A DNA stretch of 64,000 nt from Anarhynchus alexandrinus. Taxonomy: Eukaryota; Chordata; Aves; Charadriiformes; Charadriidae. The first letter of the stretch is position 1. Each line of letters begins with the position of its first letter. Below, in pieces: positions 45,922-57,139 of the stretch. The notes beneath the pieces were generated by a model, which ran no database searches, was not told where the DNA came from, and saw only the letters and a program-made list of their open reading frames with translations. Where the stretch lies: NCBI GenBank assembly GCA_008711295.1, contig VUYV01000014.1:8073486-8137485 (forward strand). The letters run 5' to 3'. The position numbers and the translations under genes are program-made.

Positions 45922-48900
45922 CCATGACACATGTAGAGACTTATGGCCCTTTAAGAAAACACGGGGACATATCCACACTGCCAGTGTATGTGTTCTCTGG
46001 GAGCAACCAGCTCTGATGTTGACTGTGGGAGGAACTGCAGGTCCTAAAGCAGCTAGTCTGAAGTCACTTGAGGTAGGACCCCACTTATACAGTGGCACTA
46101 GGTCTTGTGGAAGTGATGTGGGGCAGCCTGGGAGGTTCAGAGTACCCACAATTGCTGGCGTTGGGTTATGAAGTAGTTCAGTGCATATTTAAATCTGCAA
46201 GGTCCATAAGGGGGCACATGAAGATTTTGAGCCATGTGTTGCATGCCAATTTCATTGGTAGCCGTGAGCCCAATGTGTGAGGACTCCATGGGCTTGGTGA
46301 CATCAGCTGTACTGTCTCCTGAATTTCACAGCAAGGTCTTTCAAGCCCGACATTTTTCAGTGACATTGCTTCTTGTAGTGCTTCTAATTTTCTATTCAGA
46401 GCTTCATTGCAGGACATGATTAAAATTTGGAAGTTTCTGAAAGTCATGCTCTTGAGAGGAACAGGCAAGGGGAAGATGCCCTGAGCAATGCATCAGCACT
46501 GTCTGGAGAGACAGTTGGGAAAATAAATGAAATGTTGTTTAATTATCCGAGACATACTTTTAGCCTTTTTTCTTTTCTATATGTATCTTTTGATTTTTAA
46601 TGCTTTTGGCTAAAGGGTTTCCTGGTAGAAAGGTATCAGTAAAGTTGGTAAAAATAATTGGATGCCCACCTTGAAATGAGAGCTGAAGTGGATATGATCT
46701 TGGACCTAAACAGCTTCAAGCCAGGAACACGAAGAGTGCTGTGAAATTAAAAGAGATTTTGTCATGTGGAAAATTCAGAAAATAAACAAAGAAGTTTTTG
46801 TGGACTGGACCTGCTGTTCCCCTGCCACACAACTGATTTACCATGGCAATAACACTGACTTTTCCTTACTGTCTTTCTTACAGTCAGACTGCCAAATGAG
46901 AGGGCATTTGAAAGTTAACAATTCTGTAATTCTCCTAGCTTTTATGTACTGATACTTTGAATGTTCAAACTCTAAGCATAGTTCTAAATAGACCTCAAAC
47001 ACTAAATTTTTATATCAGGTCTAGTGGCAGGAGTTACTAAAGGCACTGATAGTGAAAATTCATAAACAGGTTTAAACTCCTCATTAGCAAAATTAAAGTT
47101 ACTCCAAGTAAGGACAGCACTCAAGACATATTTAAGGGGCTCATATATTTGTTGAACCCTCCTCTTTGCCTGACGGTCTATCACATTTTTTCTGTCGTTC
47201 CTTTCTGCCGAAGAGAAGATGTGCAAAAGGGTGTTCAATACCCAGAATTGCTTGTTGAGATGGTTTCCCCGTGGGCTGAGATATTAAAAGAGAAAAGTGT
47301 GTTACACTGGAGAGTTGCACGGGGGATGGTGTCGTCATTACCAAGCAAGCTGCCTTAGCCGCGGTTATGCCAACAAACTGCTCATGGGTGTTTTTAAGGA
47401 CTCCCATCTTTGACAAAGGAACAGGAAGAGGAGCATGACGTTTCACAACAGGGTCAAGCTGTTCTCTGTCAGAGCGAAACCTTTCAAAACCCTTCACGAC
47501 AAGGCACATTAAGTTTAGACCAAGTGAAAAAGATGGTGAAAAACAAAAAAAAAGTGCTCAGGTACCACAGGCTGCGTTTCAACTATGAAATAAAACAGCA
47601 CTCTCCAAAGCTGACAGCTACAGCAACGCTGCTGTCCTACGTGTTGGGACGCATGATGGATTTAAACATAGGTCATTTGGGTGTTAGCAAAATGCCTGGT
47701 GTCCTTGGGATGTGATTGTGAACCTGAGAAACCCCTTTAACAACTGTCTTGTTGAAACACAGGGTGTTTGTCCATACACAGCTTTGGTTTTGAGAAGCTC
47801 CACACAGGCCCAGCTTTGATTTTATAATTAAAGTCACTCTTCTCAAAAGTATCTCAACTTTACATCATTGATTTGTTCTCTGTCTAAATCTCCCGGTACT
47901 TAGTGAAGGGGAAGTGTGAGCCTGGCTCATTCGGTCTTCTGGTACAGCCTCATCAATCTTCAGACCAATCTGGGAAAAAAGATTGAGAGGACACCAAATC
48001 AGATCCTGGGAGGGTTGATTCAGTGCTAACCTGATGGAGCTGAGAATGAGGACTGATGAGAGAGTTTCTGAATATGAATGCTGGAGCCTTCAATACCACC
48101 TGTTGATAAAATAATAAAAACCATGTGGCCACCCAATTTTTCATCACTGTCAGTATCCCAGTAGGGAGGGGTAGGGTGAGTGAAGGCCCGGGTCACATCC
48201 CCCGAGCTGCAAACGAAGCGATGCCCATAAACAGGGACCCGACCTTCAGATGCCATCAGCAGCCAACGTGATACTGTTGGGACCTTCTGCCAGGAAAAGC
48301 TGGTGTGACTGTGGATGAGCGGCCGAGTGGCTCACCAAAAGGTGTTTTTGATGCTTATGTGCTCCTTCAGGTGCTGGTTCACTGCCATATCTGCTTACCA
48401 GACTTTGGAACTTCCTTGACTTTCTAAACAGTATGTGAAACCTTCCCTCGCACATTAATTTATTCACATACTTTTTCTCTTTCTCAGTTCATTAGAGGAA
48501 TTAAAGAGAAGAATGATAACATGACCAGAAGGACCGAACAGGAGGATGAAGCAGCTGATAAGCCCGCCAGGGGCCCATTACACATGTTCCCTTAATGGCC
48601 AGATAATTAAAGGGGAAGATGAGAGCCACAAAATCAGTCCGCGTTTGATCAAAAGCTATGATGTTTACTCTTTGATCCTGATAAACTGTAAAGAACAACA
48701 GTTTAGGAAAAGAATGGAAGAATATCCCCTATTAACATCAAATAGGAGACCCTTGTCATGGCAAGGAAATGAAATGCAGATGACAGATCACAGGTGTGTT
48801 CTGTAGAAAAAAAAAATTACTGAGTTACGTAAATCTCTACTCATTTAAAAGTGGGGATTTCAGTTTTTGCAGGGCCCTTTTGAGAAACCCATCAGAGAAT

Positions 48901-50461
48901 TCAGAATTGTGGGGTTGGGGGGGAGGGAAGAAACTAGTAAGATCTGAAATTAAAAATACAAGAAGGTGTACCCTGGAAAAGCAGTATTTCAAGACGTGGC
49001 CAGGGATTTCTTTTCCTTTTATACAAACTTGAAGTTATATAAGAAAGATTCAAATACTGAACAATTCTTACCAAGTAACCTCTTACAATGGGGTAAAGTC
49101 CATCAGCAGAGAGGTGGTGTAAGACCTCTCCTTCTAAGCACCTCCAACGACAGCAGTTCTCTGCTTTGCTCTCCCTCCTTGCCTGCGCCAAGGCTCGCCT
49201 CCTGCAGCAGGGATAAAGTCCCACAGGGGCTGAGCACCGCGGCTGATCTGAATTTGTCCGGAGAGCCCGTTTATTCACTCCTATTGAAAAAAAAAAAAGA
49301 GGCGCGTGGACTTTGCGCACCTGAGCTTCACCAGGGGGTGAGCTGCTCTCTCGCAGACACACAGGGTTAGAGCCACTCTCCTTTCCAGGCCGGGGCTGGC
49401 TCGCAGGCACTAAGCCCCAGCGATGTGCAGTCCTGTAGCCCCACTCACAGCTGGATGGGGGAAGGTGGTCAAACAGGTGCTCCACACCCACAGCATCTGA
49501 ATGTCAGACCCTGCAAAGCACAAAATAAATGCTGGCTGTTGGTATGGACACCTCCTGTCTGTTCTTCAGAAGATACCACCACCTTGATGAGATTGAGGGA
49601 CTGGTTAAGATCTTTAAAGATCTAATTTGGCTTGGTTACAATAATTTGCTTCATATTGCAATGTTGGGATCTGACACAGCATCAGACAAGAGCCAGACAG
49701 GGAACTCCCTAAGAAAAATGGGATGAAGCTGCTTCTGCCAAGAGGACAGAAACCGCTCCAGCTCCCCTTCAGACAGCCCAGCTGCTCTGTGGCCATTACC
49801 TACTCCAGGACCTGGAGTCACCCCAGCCAACAAACACAACCCCATCCATCACCGTGGAGGTGGATGCTGTGGTATGTCCCTTCCTCATGGGAGGACGGCC
49901 ATGAAGACCCAGGCTCTGTCACTGTAATTCTTGCTAGCCAGCTTCTTCCTCTTCAATGAACATGGATGATGAAGTGCCAGCTTACACTTTGAGTCCTCCA
50001 AATTGCTGTTGGCCTGTGCTATCTTAGTGTTATGTAAATGCTGATTTTGGCATTAATAGTCTGTAGCTCAGAGCTACAATAAACTCAGACTGATCTAATA
50101 ATGAATGACAAGCTTAATAATGTAACAAACTAGGAGCTTAAGTCAGTCTCCAGGGTTTAATAAGACTACTAAATAAGAAAGCATTATTTATGTATTACAG
50201 CACTAATAGCTTAAAATGTTGGTGTGAACAGAGCAGTGAGAAATGGAGTCATGAGGGCTTTTTCTGATGTTTCATAGGCATAAAACTGCTTGTCAGTTTG
50301 TTTCCAGTACAAAGAGGTGTTAGATTTCTTTTATATACTAGCGTAACTCCTCTATTGACTTCACATCAGTTGCTTTATGGTTGCAGGTTTTGCAAGTCAT
50401 GCTTGTTTGTTGGTCTGGTTTGTTTGGTCAGGAAAGACAGAGAAGGTGTGGGATCACCGGC
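45922..50461. other. Non-coding DNA
   Basis: No gene is supported. Minus-strand open frames of 122 codons (47141-47509) and 185 codons (48934-49491) have no recognisable domain. The block at about 48480-48720 is non-repetitive and holds a palindromic TTTGATCAAA (48644-48653) and CTTTGATCC (48670-48678), both close to TCF/LEF sites. It may be a conserved enhancer, by inference only. G-rich sequence is at 48911-48926 and an A12 run at 49287-49298. A short palindrome TGTAGCTC-A-GAGCTACA lies at 50062-50078. Confidence 0.5.
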
Positions 50462-50960
50462 TCATGGAGAGATTTCAGCTGGAAGGGTCCTCAGAGGTTG
50501 CCTGGTCCCAATGCAAAGCTAGATCAGGTGGCTTGCCTTGTACAGTGAAGCTTTGCTTGTCTCCAAGGGTGGAGACTCCCCAGTACCTCTGGGCCCCTTC
50601 ACACCTTCATTGAGAACTCTTTTTTATCTTACATCTAATTGGGATTTCCCGTGTTCTGCTCGTGTCTGCCGCATGTTGTCCTATTCCTGTGCCCCTCCGA
50701 TAAGAGCTTGGCTTCATCTTCTCTTCTGGTATGGCCCTGAGTGCCCTGAGAGCCGTAATGGAGTACACCAGAAAAATCACTGCGTGGACCTCCTGGCTGC
50801 ACCCTTGCTAATGCAACCTGGTATGCAAGAGCCCTTCTTTGCTGCAAGGACATATTGCTGACTCCTTTTCAACTTGGTGTCTACCAGGACATCTGTGTCC
50901 TTTTCTGCAGAGCTGCTTTCCAGCCAGCTGGCACCGAGATTTTGCATGGAGGAATATTGT
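50462..50960 (-). mobile_element. CR1 LINE, older copy with internal deletion
   Basis: The plus strand runs through the reverse complement of CR1 in the right order: TGGAAGGGTCCTCAGAGGTTG near the 3' end, GGTGGAGACTCCCCAG (about 50566-50581), TTGGGATTTCCCGTGTTCTG, GAGCTTGGCTTCATCTTCT, then CCCTTCTTTGCTGCAAGGAC, TTTTCAACTTGGTGTCTACC, and TTTTCTGCAGAGCTGCTTTCC before TTTGCATGGAGGAAT at the left end of the homology. The octamer tail is lost. A block is missing near 50735-50745, where the sequence jumps ahead along the consensus. Divergence is much greater than in the CR1 at 43350-43850, so this is an older insertion. No reading frame survives. Confidence 0.85.
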
Positions 50961-53900
50961 AGGGGATAAGTGAGAGGTGACCATTTCAGATGATATAGAA
51001 GATCTGTTCCCATTTTATTTCAATATGAACACCTGGCTGCCAAAAAAAATCAGACCTGAGCTTGAATGCAAACTTCTTATGTGCTGCTTTGGTTCTTCTG
51101 TAGCTTTACTACTATGCACACATAAGGAGAGCGATCAGCGGTCAAGGTCAAGAAGAGCACCTGAAATTAGAAGATGCAATAGTTGTTGGAAGTGCCTCCA
51201 AAAACATCTGCAACTGTTTTTAATGGACACTTCTGGTGGTTGAAAAAACTGTTGTAATAAAATTCTTGGTGTGTCCCAAGGAGGTGGAGAGATGAAAACT
51301 AAAATAATTTCTCTTGTCCAGAGAGAAACACTACTGGAACAGAGGAGAGTAATAAATAACCTCTTAAAATGTGCCTCTAGATCCTAAAGGGCATTCCTTT
51401 GCAGAGCAAGATGGAATGAAACAGGAAGAGCAGAGAGATCTTAGATTGTCTGGCAACCACAGGAAAAAAAAAAAGTGAATTAATTCAGCAATCTCAAATT
51501 AAATACAGATAATATGACTGCTGGGACAATGAATGTGACAAAGTCAGAACATATCAAGAGCTTTATTTTTCCAATAAATTTGGATATCTTATTGGTATAA
51601 CACTTCCTTATACACGTCCATAACAGACTGTAATACTTTCAGATCCATAACTCAGCCTCAGCTACAGTAGACAAAGCTGTTGCCTTTTACGACAGCGCTA
51701 ATAAACTAGGGTTTGCCACATAACCCATGTCTGAGGAGAGAATTTATAATATAATATGTAATTTTCAGAATATCTACCAAATAGTCTGATGTTGCATTGC
51801 AATATGTACAACAGGAAATCAACAGACCCTCCGTAAAATGACATTAGAGCCTCGGAGACGGAATATGCTGCAATTACAAAGCAGACACACAGGCGTCACA
51901 TTTCTCATAAGCATCATTAAAATTAAATTAGAAACAACGCTTCAAAGATAACGGATCGTATTTTGCTTTAGAATTATCTTGCTTCTCTGGGGCTTAATAA
52001 TTTCCAGAGAGAAAATGTCTCAGATCCACCAGGCTTTCTGGAGTTTGTCCCGTGGACCCGGGAGATACTTTGGGTCTGAGTCATGGACCACACGTTTTGG
52101 GTCGTAACCCCTTGCTCTTTTTCTTCCGGGCTCTGTCACAGCAAAATCAGCCAGGGGCGAGCAGCTGGGATCTTGCAAAACTTAATACAAATGGCCACAC
52201 AGGTATGCCTATGACCCCTCACGAGCTTGGGGTCAGCGGCTACACAACACACGTGTCCGTGTTCGTGCTTTAACCTCTGCCACCGAGAAGCCTCCCCGCC
52301 CCAGCAGAGCCTTCAGGTGACAGCAATTTCTGCCTTCAGACAGTCTCTTCAAATAATACGATATCTTTAATTGCAGAATTAAAAAAGCAGAGGGAGGATT
52401 TAGACCAATGTTCACCAGCTACACATCTCACGGCTCGGCCCAGAAAGAACTTCAATTAGGGCTGATTGCAGAGGCTGAAACAGAAGCAGCGAAAAAAAAA
52501 AAAGGTAAGAGAACCTTGGGGAAATTAAAATGAAAATGAAACTCCAAGGAGCTAAATTAAATAACTGTGAGACTATTAAAGAGATAAAGGAAGTGAGTAG
52601 GAGGCATTTGCAGAAGAATTTGGGGGATTGTTGGACCTGGAGGGTTAATGGGGTGTTACAGCACAGCCCCGAAAAGCAGGAGGGCGCGTTGCAGCTCAGC
52701 ACCCAGCTGTGGGCAGGCACAGTGCCCCGGCTCAAGCCTGCCCTTGGGCTGGGGGCCACATCCAGGCACTGGTCTGAAGAACTGTGTCTAGGTGCAGATA
52801 GCATGAATAATATTCCACAGGAGGAGGAATCCAGAAGAAAGGATGCAGTTGCTGAAGATGCAGGAGCAGGGAAGAGTATTTGGGCTCAGCCGCCTGTTGC
52901 CAAGACACACAAGAAATATCAGTGGGGCTCAAGTTCCCGGGGAAATGTCCTTGTGGGGCCAGATGGGGTGACTTCAGGTAGCCCCACAAAAGCAGGCTTG
53001 GATCTCCTCCACATCCTGGTCGGCTTGGTCCTCCTTGTCCTCCCTGGGAATGGGATGTGGGATGGAGGGGCAGGGAGAGGTGGCCGCCTGTCCTGGGAAA
53101 GCTGGAAGCGCTTGCAATAAACTATTACGATTTTTGCGTTTTCCTTTTGTGTCATGAATCAGGTCTTTGCAAACATTGGTGGTTTGATTGCCAAGTGTTA
53201 ATCAGACCCTGAACAGAAGAAAGTCTTAAAAAAATTGCTTCCAAACCATTTTCTTCTACTTTATTTGATATTTCTGACAGAGTCCATCTTCAGCAAAAGG
53301 CAAGCAGAATGCAGGAGTTGATTACATATATTTTTCATCCTTACAAACAAGAAGGTTATGGAACAAGGGGGGTGGGAAAAATAAATGACTTGATAACACA
53401 ACAGAACTAGAGGCAATATAGGTGCAGCCTTTTATGGGTAACGCTTGAAGCAAGGAAAAGCGAATGCTTTTTATTTCATTGACAAAGACTTTTTCTGGCT
53501 CCAAGTTACATATCTAATAAGGTTTTGTTTTCCGGTCTCCAGTTTATTAGTCCCTCTCTGCTCACTTGTGCCATGTTCATGCTGATGTAGCGTTGCATTT
53601 CTGCCTTCCTTTCCTGCTTTATATCAGCCTGAAATTCTCTCAGTCATCTTTATTGTGTACGGTAGATGTAAGTTTTCCAGTTTGCCCTCCAGGCTCAAAG
53701 CATTAGAGAGATCAAAGCAGTAAACCTCATCTCTTACAATAGGAAAACTAATCTGAGTTTTTTGTTTTGGACCTTGCTAAAAGGCCATTTGTTCTCTCAG
53801 GCCTTCCTTGGAGCCAGAAGTTTGTGTCGTCTTGAACTGCACTCCAAGACATCTCCATTGATGGCTATGGAAATATTTATGGACAAGTCTGAATGTCACC

Positions 53901-54050
53901 TCCCTGCCACCCACTGCCAGAGAGGGGTCAGCCACTTGGGTGGCTGATGGAGTAGACAGCAAAGAGGTGCATGTCCTGGCTGGGTCTTTGTTGATCCTGC
54001 TCACCTCCTCTGTGTTCATTCCTTGGCAAGGCACAGTGGCTGTTGCTTGG
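50961..54050. other. Non-coding DNA with one long open frame
   Basis: No known gene is visible. The block at about 51690-52010 is AT-rich and non-repetitive, with many TTAAT/ATTA motifs and GCATTGCAAT, and looks like a conserved non-coding element (inference). An A12 run lies at 52492-52503. The open frame at 52530-53120 is described separately. The bases CTTGG at 54046-54050 are the left target duplication of the next LTR. Confidence 0.5.
52530..53120 (+). other. 196-codon open frame, coding status unproven
   Basis: This is the longest ATG-to-stop frame in the window. The start has A at -3 but lies in an AT-rich segment. The predicted product has a Lys/Glu-rich N-terminus (about residues 1-35), a polar middle, a hydrophobic stretch near residues 163-174 (LDLLHILVGLVLLVLP) and a Gly/Trp-rich end. 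I recognise no domain. The stop codon TAA is part of the hexamer AATAAA (53116-53121), followed by a T/GT-rich stretch (TTTTTGCGTTTTCC), which together resemble a polyadenylation site. One frame of this size is only slightly more than expected by chance here. A non-coding or single-exon transcript is possible, as is no transcript at all. Confidence 0.15.
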
Positions 54051-54563
54051 TGTCATGGTTTAACCCCAAACTGCAACCAGGACCACGCGGCCGTTCACTC
54101 ACTCCCCCCGCCCCGCAGTGGGATAGGGGAGGAGAATCGGGAAAAAAGGAAACCTCATGGGCTGAGGTACAGACAGTTTAGTAGAACAGTAATAGAAGAG
54201 AAGATAATAATAACAATAATGATAAAAGAATATACAAAATGAGTGATGCAATACGGTTGCTCACTGCCCAATGATCGGTTGCCCAGCCCATCCTGAGCAG
54301 CAATTGTGGATTCCTGCCCCCAGCCAACCCCCATTTATACACTGAGCATGGCGTCTACGGTATGGAATAGTCCTTTGGCCAGCGTGTCCTGTCTGTGCTC
54401 CCTCTCAACTCCTGTGGGAAGCTGAAAAAGCCCTTGACTTAATATAAGCATCACTTAGCAACAACTAAACCAATATGTGTTATCAACATTATTCTCCTAC
54501 TAAATCCAAAACACAGTGTCTACTAGGAAGAAAATTAACCCTATCCCAGGTGAAACCAGGACA
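54051..54563 (-). mobile_element. Solo LTR of an endogenous retrovirus (copy B)
   Basis: The element is 513 bp, begins TGTCATGGTTTAACCCC and ends GAAACCAGGACA. The flanks are CTTGG (54046-54050) and CTTGA (54564-54568), a 5-bp target duplication with one mismatch. On the minus strand TATAAAT (54333-54339) is followed about 155 bp later by ACTAAA (54177-54182), a decayed form of the ATTAAA signal seen in copies A and C. The left part (ACTCACTCCCC, GTGGGATAGGGGAG) and the right part (CTAGGAAGAAAATTAACCC) are the form best known from bird genomes. Internal retroviral sequence is absent on both sides. It is shorter than A and C, mainly between the TATA box and the polyadenylation signal. Confidence 0.9.
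54333..54339 (-). promoter_or_regulatory. LTR B TATA box
   Basis: TATAAAT on the minus strand (ATTTATA on plus) in the context GCTCAGTGTATAAATGGGGG. It would direct transcription leftward. Confidence 0.6.
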
Positions 54564-56100
54564 CTTGACATGAAGCATCTCCTTCAAAATGATTCCTTCT
54601 TTCCAAAATTAAAGTCACTGCATTAGCACACCACCTGTTTCACATGGGTCATCCCTCAAGCCAGGTGCTACAGGGTTTCAGGAGTGATATTTGTGCTTAT
54701 TCTAGGTTTCTGAGAGGACAGTGTGGTTTTCAGTCTCCTTCGGAGCTTTATGAGCCTTTCCTACAGGTCACATTTCACCCATCTCCCATGCAGCTGTGCT
54801 GGAAGCCCTTCCCCTCCCTCCTGCTGCAGAGAGTCACTTGCACTAATCTTACTGTATAAGCTCATTTCTAATTCCATTTTTGCAGCCCCGCTGATAAATA
54901 CTGTAATGTTTAAGTGCTTACCAACCATTTGGTCTGCAATGATTTATTAATCAAGCTTTATCACTTGAAGTAAGAGGCTTAGCTTGTGCACACATGGGCT
55001 GTGATATGCAGCGCAAGCAGGCAGGGACGCCGTCCTTCATGCAGATGTCGCAAGAGCTGTGCTCAGAAAGTGCCTGCATCGCTTGCGGGTATTTGATCAA
55101 ATCAAGTTTTATTTACTTATTTTCACCTGGTTCTTATCACTGCTTCTGCTTCAGACTGAAATCACAGGTCGCATCTCTCATGCTATTAATTTGGTCTTAT
55201 GTCATTAGATTTGGTGCGGGGGAGAAATATGAAAAACGTTTAAATCCTTGCTTGTCTGCTGGAGGTTTTCTCCCCCTACTTACAGCATGGCCACACTAAA
55301 ACTTAAGAGCATTTGAAGGGGGTAAGAGGAAGAAGAAGCAGCTGCAGGAGGAAAGGAAAAAGAGCAGGGTAGCTGTGGCTTCCCAGGCTGGATTCCCACC
55401 CCATCCCTGAGGGACTGTCCTCGTGGCATGACCCCATCTCTGCTCCATCAGAATCCTGTCTCCTGGTGGACCAGTGGTTGGCTTTTCCATGGCCAAGCAG
55501 GGATTTCTGAGAAGACCTGGAGGAAGAGGCTGAGGCGTGGTAATCTCAGACAGCGACTCTCACTTCCCTGTACAGCCAGCAGAAAGGAGGAGATGCTTCC
55601 AGAGAGAGATTTGTGTGAGTACTCGGATGCTATCCTGGGCTACAGCAGGTGCTCACCTCTCTCCAGGGGCTGTAAGGGAGGCTGGCTTAGGAAGAGGTAT
55701 CTTTGGTTTAGGTGCTTCCATGGGGCACCTGAGCCCTACCCCTCAAGCCAGAGGGTGGGGAATAAATGCATCAGCATTTGGGGTGGGATAGAGCTGCTCT
55801 CTGAATGTGGTTTTTTACTGTTTCTGAAACGAGCAGTTTTATTTCCAGAGCAAGTTTGTTATATTCCCTTGGAGGTGCTCAGACGTATCAGAGGTGGGTG
55901 AGGTGTGCCATGGAGGGATGCGCTTGGGCTCTCTGTTCACCAGCTACAAAGCACCTGGACTCCCCTGAAATCCATGGCCTTTGTCCATCTACCCCAGCTC
56001 CGATACATCTCCCATGTCTGCATAGTTACCTTCCTTTTCTCCCACTAAATGTTGTCAGACGTCTCGCTCACATTTCATTCGTTAGAATTTCCCCTCCTTC
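54564..56100. other. Non-coding DNA between LTR B and a CpG-rich block
   Basis: No gene is visible. A plus-strand frame of 157 codons (55428-55901) crosses a GC-rich patch and has no recognisable domain or convincing splice sites. No gag, pol or env remnants were seen, which matters because this stretch lies between two LTRs. Confidence 0.6.
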
Positions 56101-56490
56101 TCTCCCACCTCGCAAGAGCACACACATCACTGGGGGAACCGTCTGCCTCGCTGTTCAATCCCCCGTCAATACACGTCGCTTTGCCGTCTGACCTTTAAGC
56201 CATCTCCTCTCCTGGTTACCGTCGCCCTTTCTCACCCGCTGTCTGGTGGAGACGGAGCAGGCGAATGTGCCGATCGCAACACAGGCACCCAGAGGAACCC
56301 CGAGGAGCGCGGCGGTGGGAAGCCTCAATTCACCAGGAAGGATTAAGGCAGTGTTTCTATTACTGTGCAAGGTACGCAGGAATAAAGAGCTGCTGGAGTT
56401 GATTAACTGCCAGCACGAGTGCATAATCAATCACAAAAGCCATTCGCTGCGAGTGGAGGCTATCGCCACCGCAGCAACACCGTTCCTCAG
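56101..56490. promoter_or_regulatory. CpG-rich block, possible conserved element
   Basis: By hand count about 25 CpG occur in 390 bp, far above the surrounding DNA. Both strands stay open for long stretches: 86 codons on plus from 56246, 91 on minus from 56430. A good donor-like GTACGC follows GCAAG at 56371. The sequence is non-repetitive and could be a conserved element, a promoter or an exon; I cannot decide which. It ends exactly at the target site CTCAG into which LTR C inserted. Confidence 0.3.
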
Positions 56491-57139
56491 TGTTATGGTT
56501 TGAGAGTCCCATAACAATTTGTTGTCATTTAGACGATCGTTCTATCACCCGATGACCCCTCCTCACCTGGGAAAGGGAATCGGGAAAGAACAAGGAAACC
56601 CAGGAGCTGAAGTACAAACAGATTTAATAGAATAAGATTAGATAATTAATATTAACAGCACTAAAGAACCGATATTGATCCCGACACCAGTACAGAATAT
56701 GCAAAGATTATACTCAGCCAATTATATCCGCAGGAAGCCGTGCACTCCCAGCAGTGGACAGCAAATGTCAGACACTGCGAGCGCTACGGCTTCAGGAGGA
56801 AGGGAAGGCCTCAGGGGTCCGGCACCAGGGCACAAAGTTCTCAGGATGGCAGCCATCAAGGGAGAGAGAGAACTTCACAGCAAGCTTTCTAATTTATAGT
56901 GAATGTGACGTTGATGGTATGAAATAATCCTGTTGGCCACCTTGGGTCAAGTGTCTGGGTCTCGCTCCTCCTCATCCCTGCACCTGGCAAGCTCGAAAAC
57001 ACTGAGACCTTGAGACCCACACACCATAGCTGGCTGTGAAGTAAATATTTTCACAAATTCAGACACTGGAGTCTTCTAAAAGTGCAGTTTTCCCAAGTAT
57101 TAGAAGAGAAATTAGTCCTGTGTCGCTCAAACCAGGACA
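56491..57139 (-). mobile_element. Solo LTR of an endogenous retrovirus (copy C)
   Basis: The element is 649 bp, begins TGTTATGGTTTGAG and ends CAAACCAGGACA. The flanks CTCAG (56486-56490) and CTCAG (57140-57144) are a perfect 5-bp target duplication. On the minus strand TATAAATT (56891-56898) is followed about 260 bp later by ATTAAA (56633-56638). Shared LTR landmarks include GGTATGAAATAATCCTGTTGG next to the TATA box, matching GATGGAATACCCTGTTGG in copy A and GTATGGAATAGTCC in copy B. No internal viral sequence flanks it, so it is a solo LTR. Its leftward promoter points into the CpG-rich block at 56101-56490. Confidence 0.9.
56891..56898 (-). promoter_or_regulatory. LTR C TATA box
   Basis: TATAAATT on the minus strand (AATTTATA on plus) in the context CATTCACTATAAATTAG. 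It would direct transcription leftward through R-U5 and on toward the CpG-rich block. Confidence 0.6.

Noticed and set aside
55428..55901. 157-codon plus-strand frame between LTRs as viral remnant
   Set aside because: The translation shows none of the retroviral gag, pol or env signatures, and the LTRs at both sides are independent solo copies.
54051..57139. LTR copies B and C as the two ends of one provirus
   Set aside because: They share orientation and lie 1.9 kb apart, but each has its own target duplication (CTTGG/CTTGA and CTCAG/CTCAG), they differ strongly in length and sequence, and the DNA between them shows no gag, pol, env or primer-binding site.
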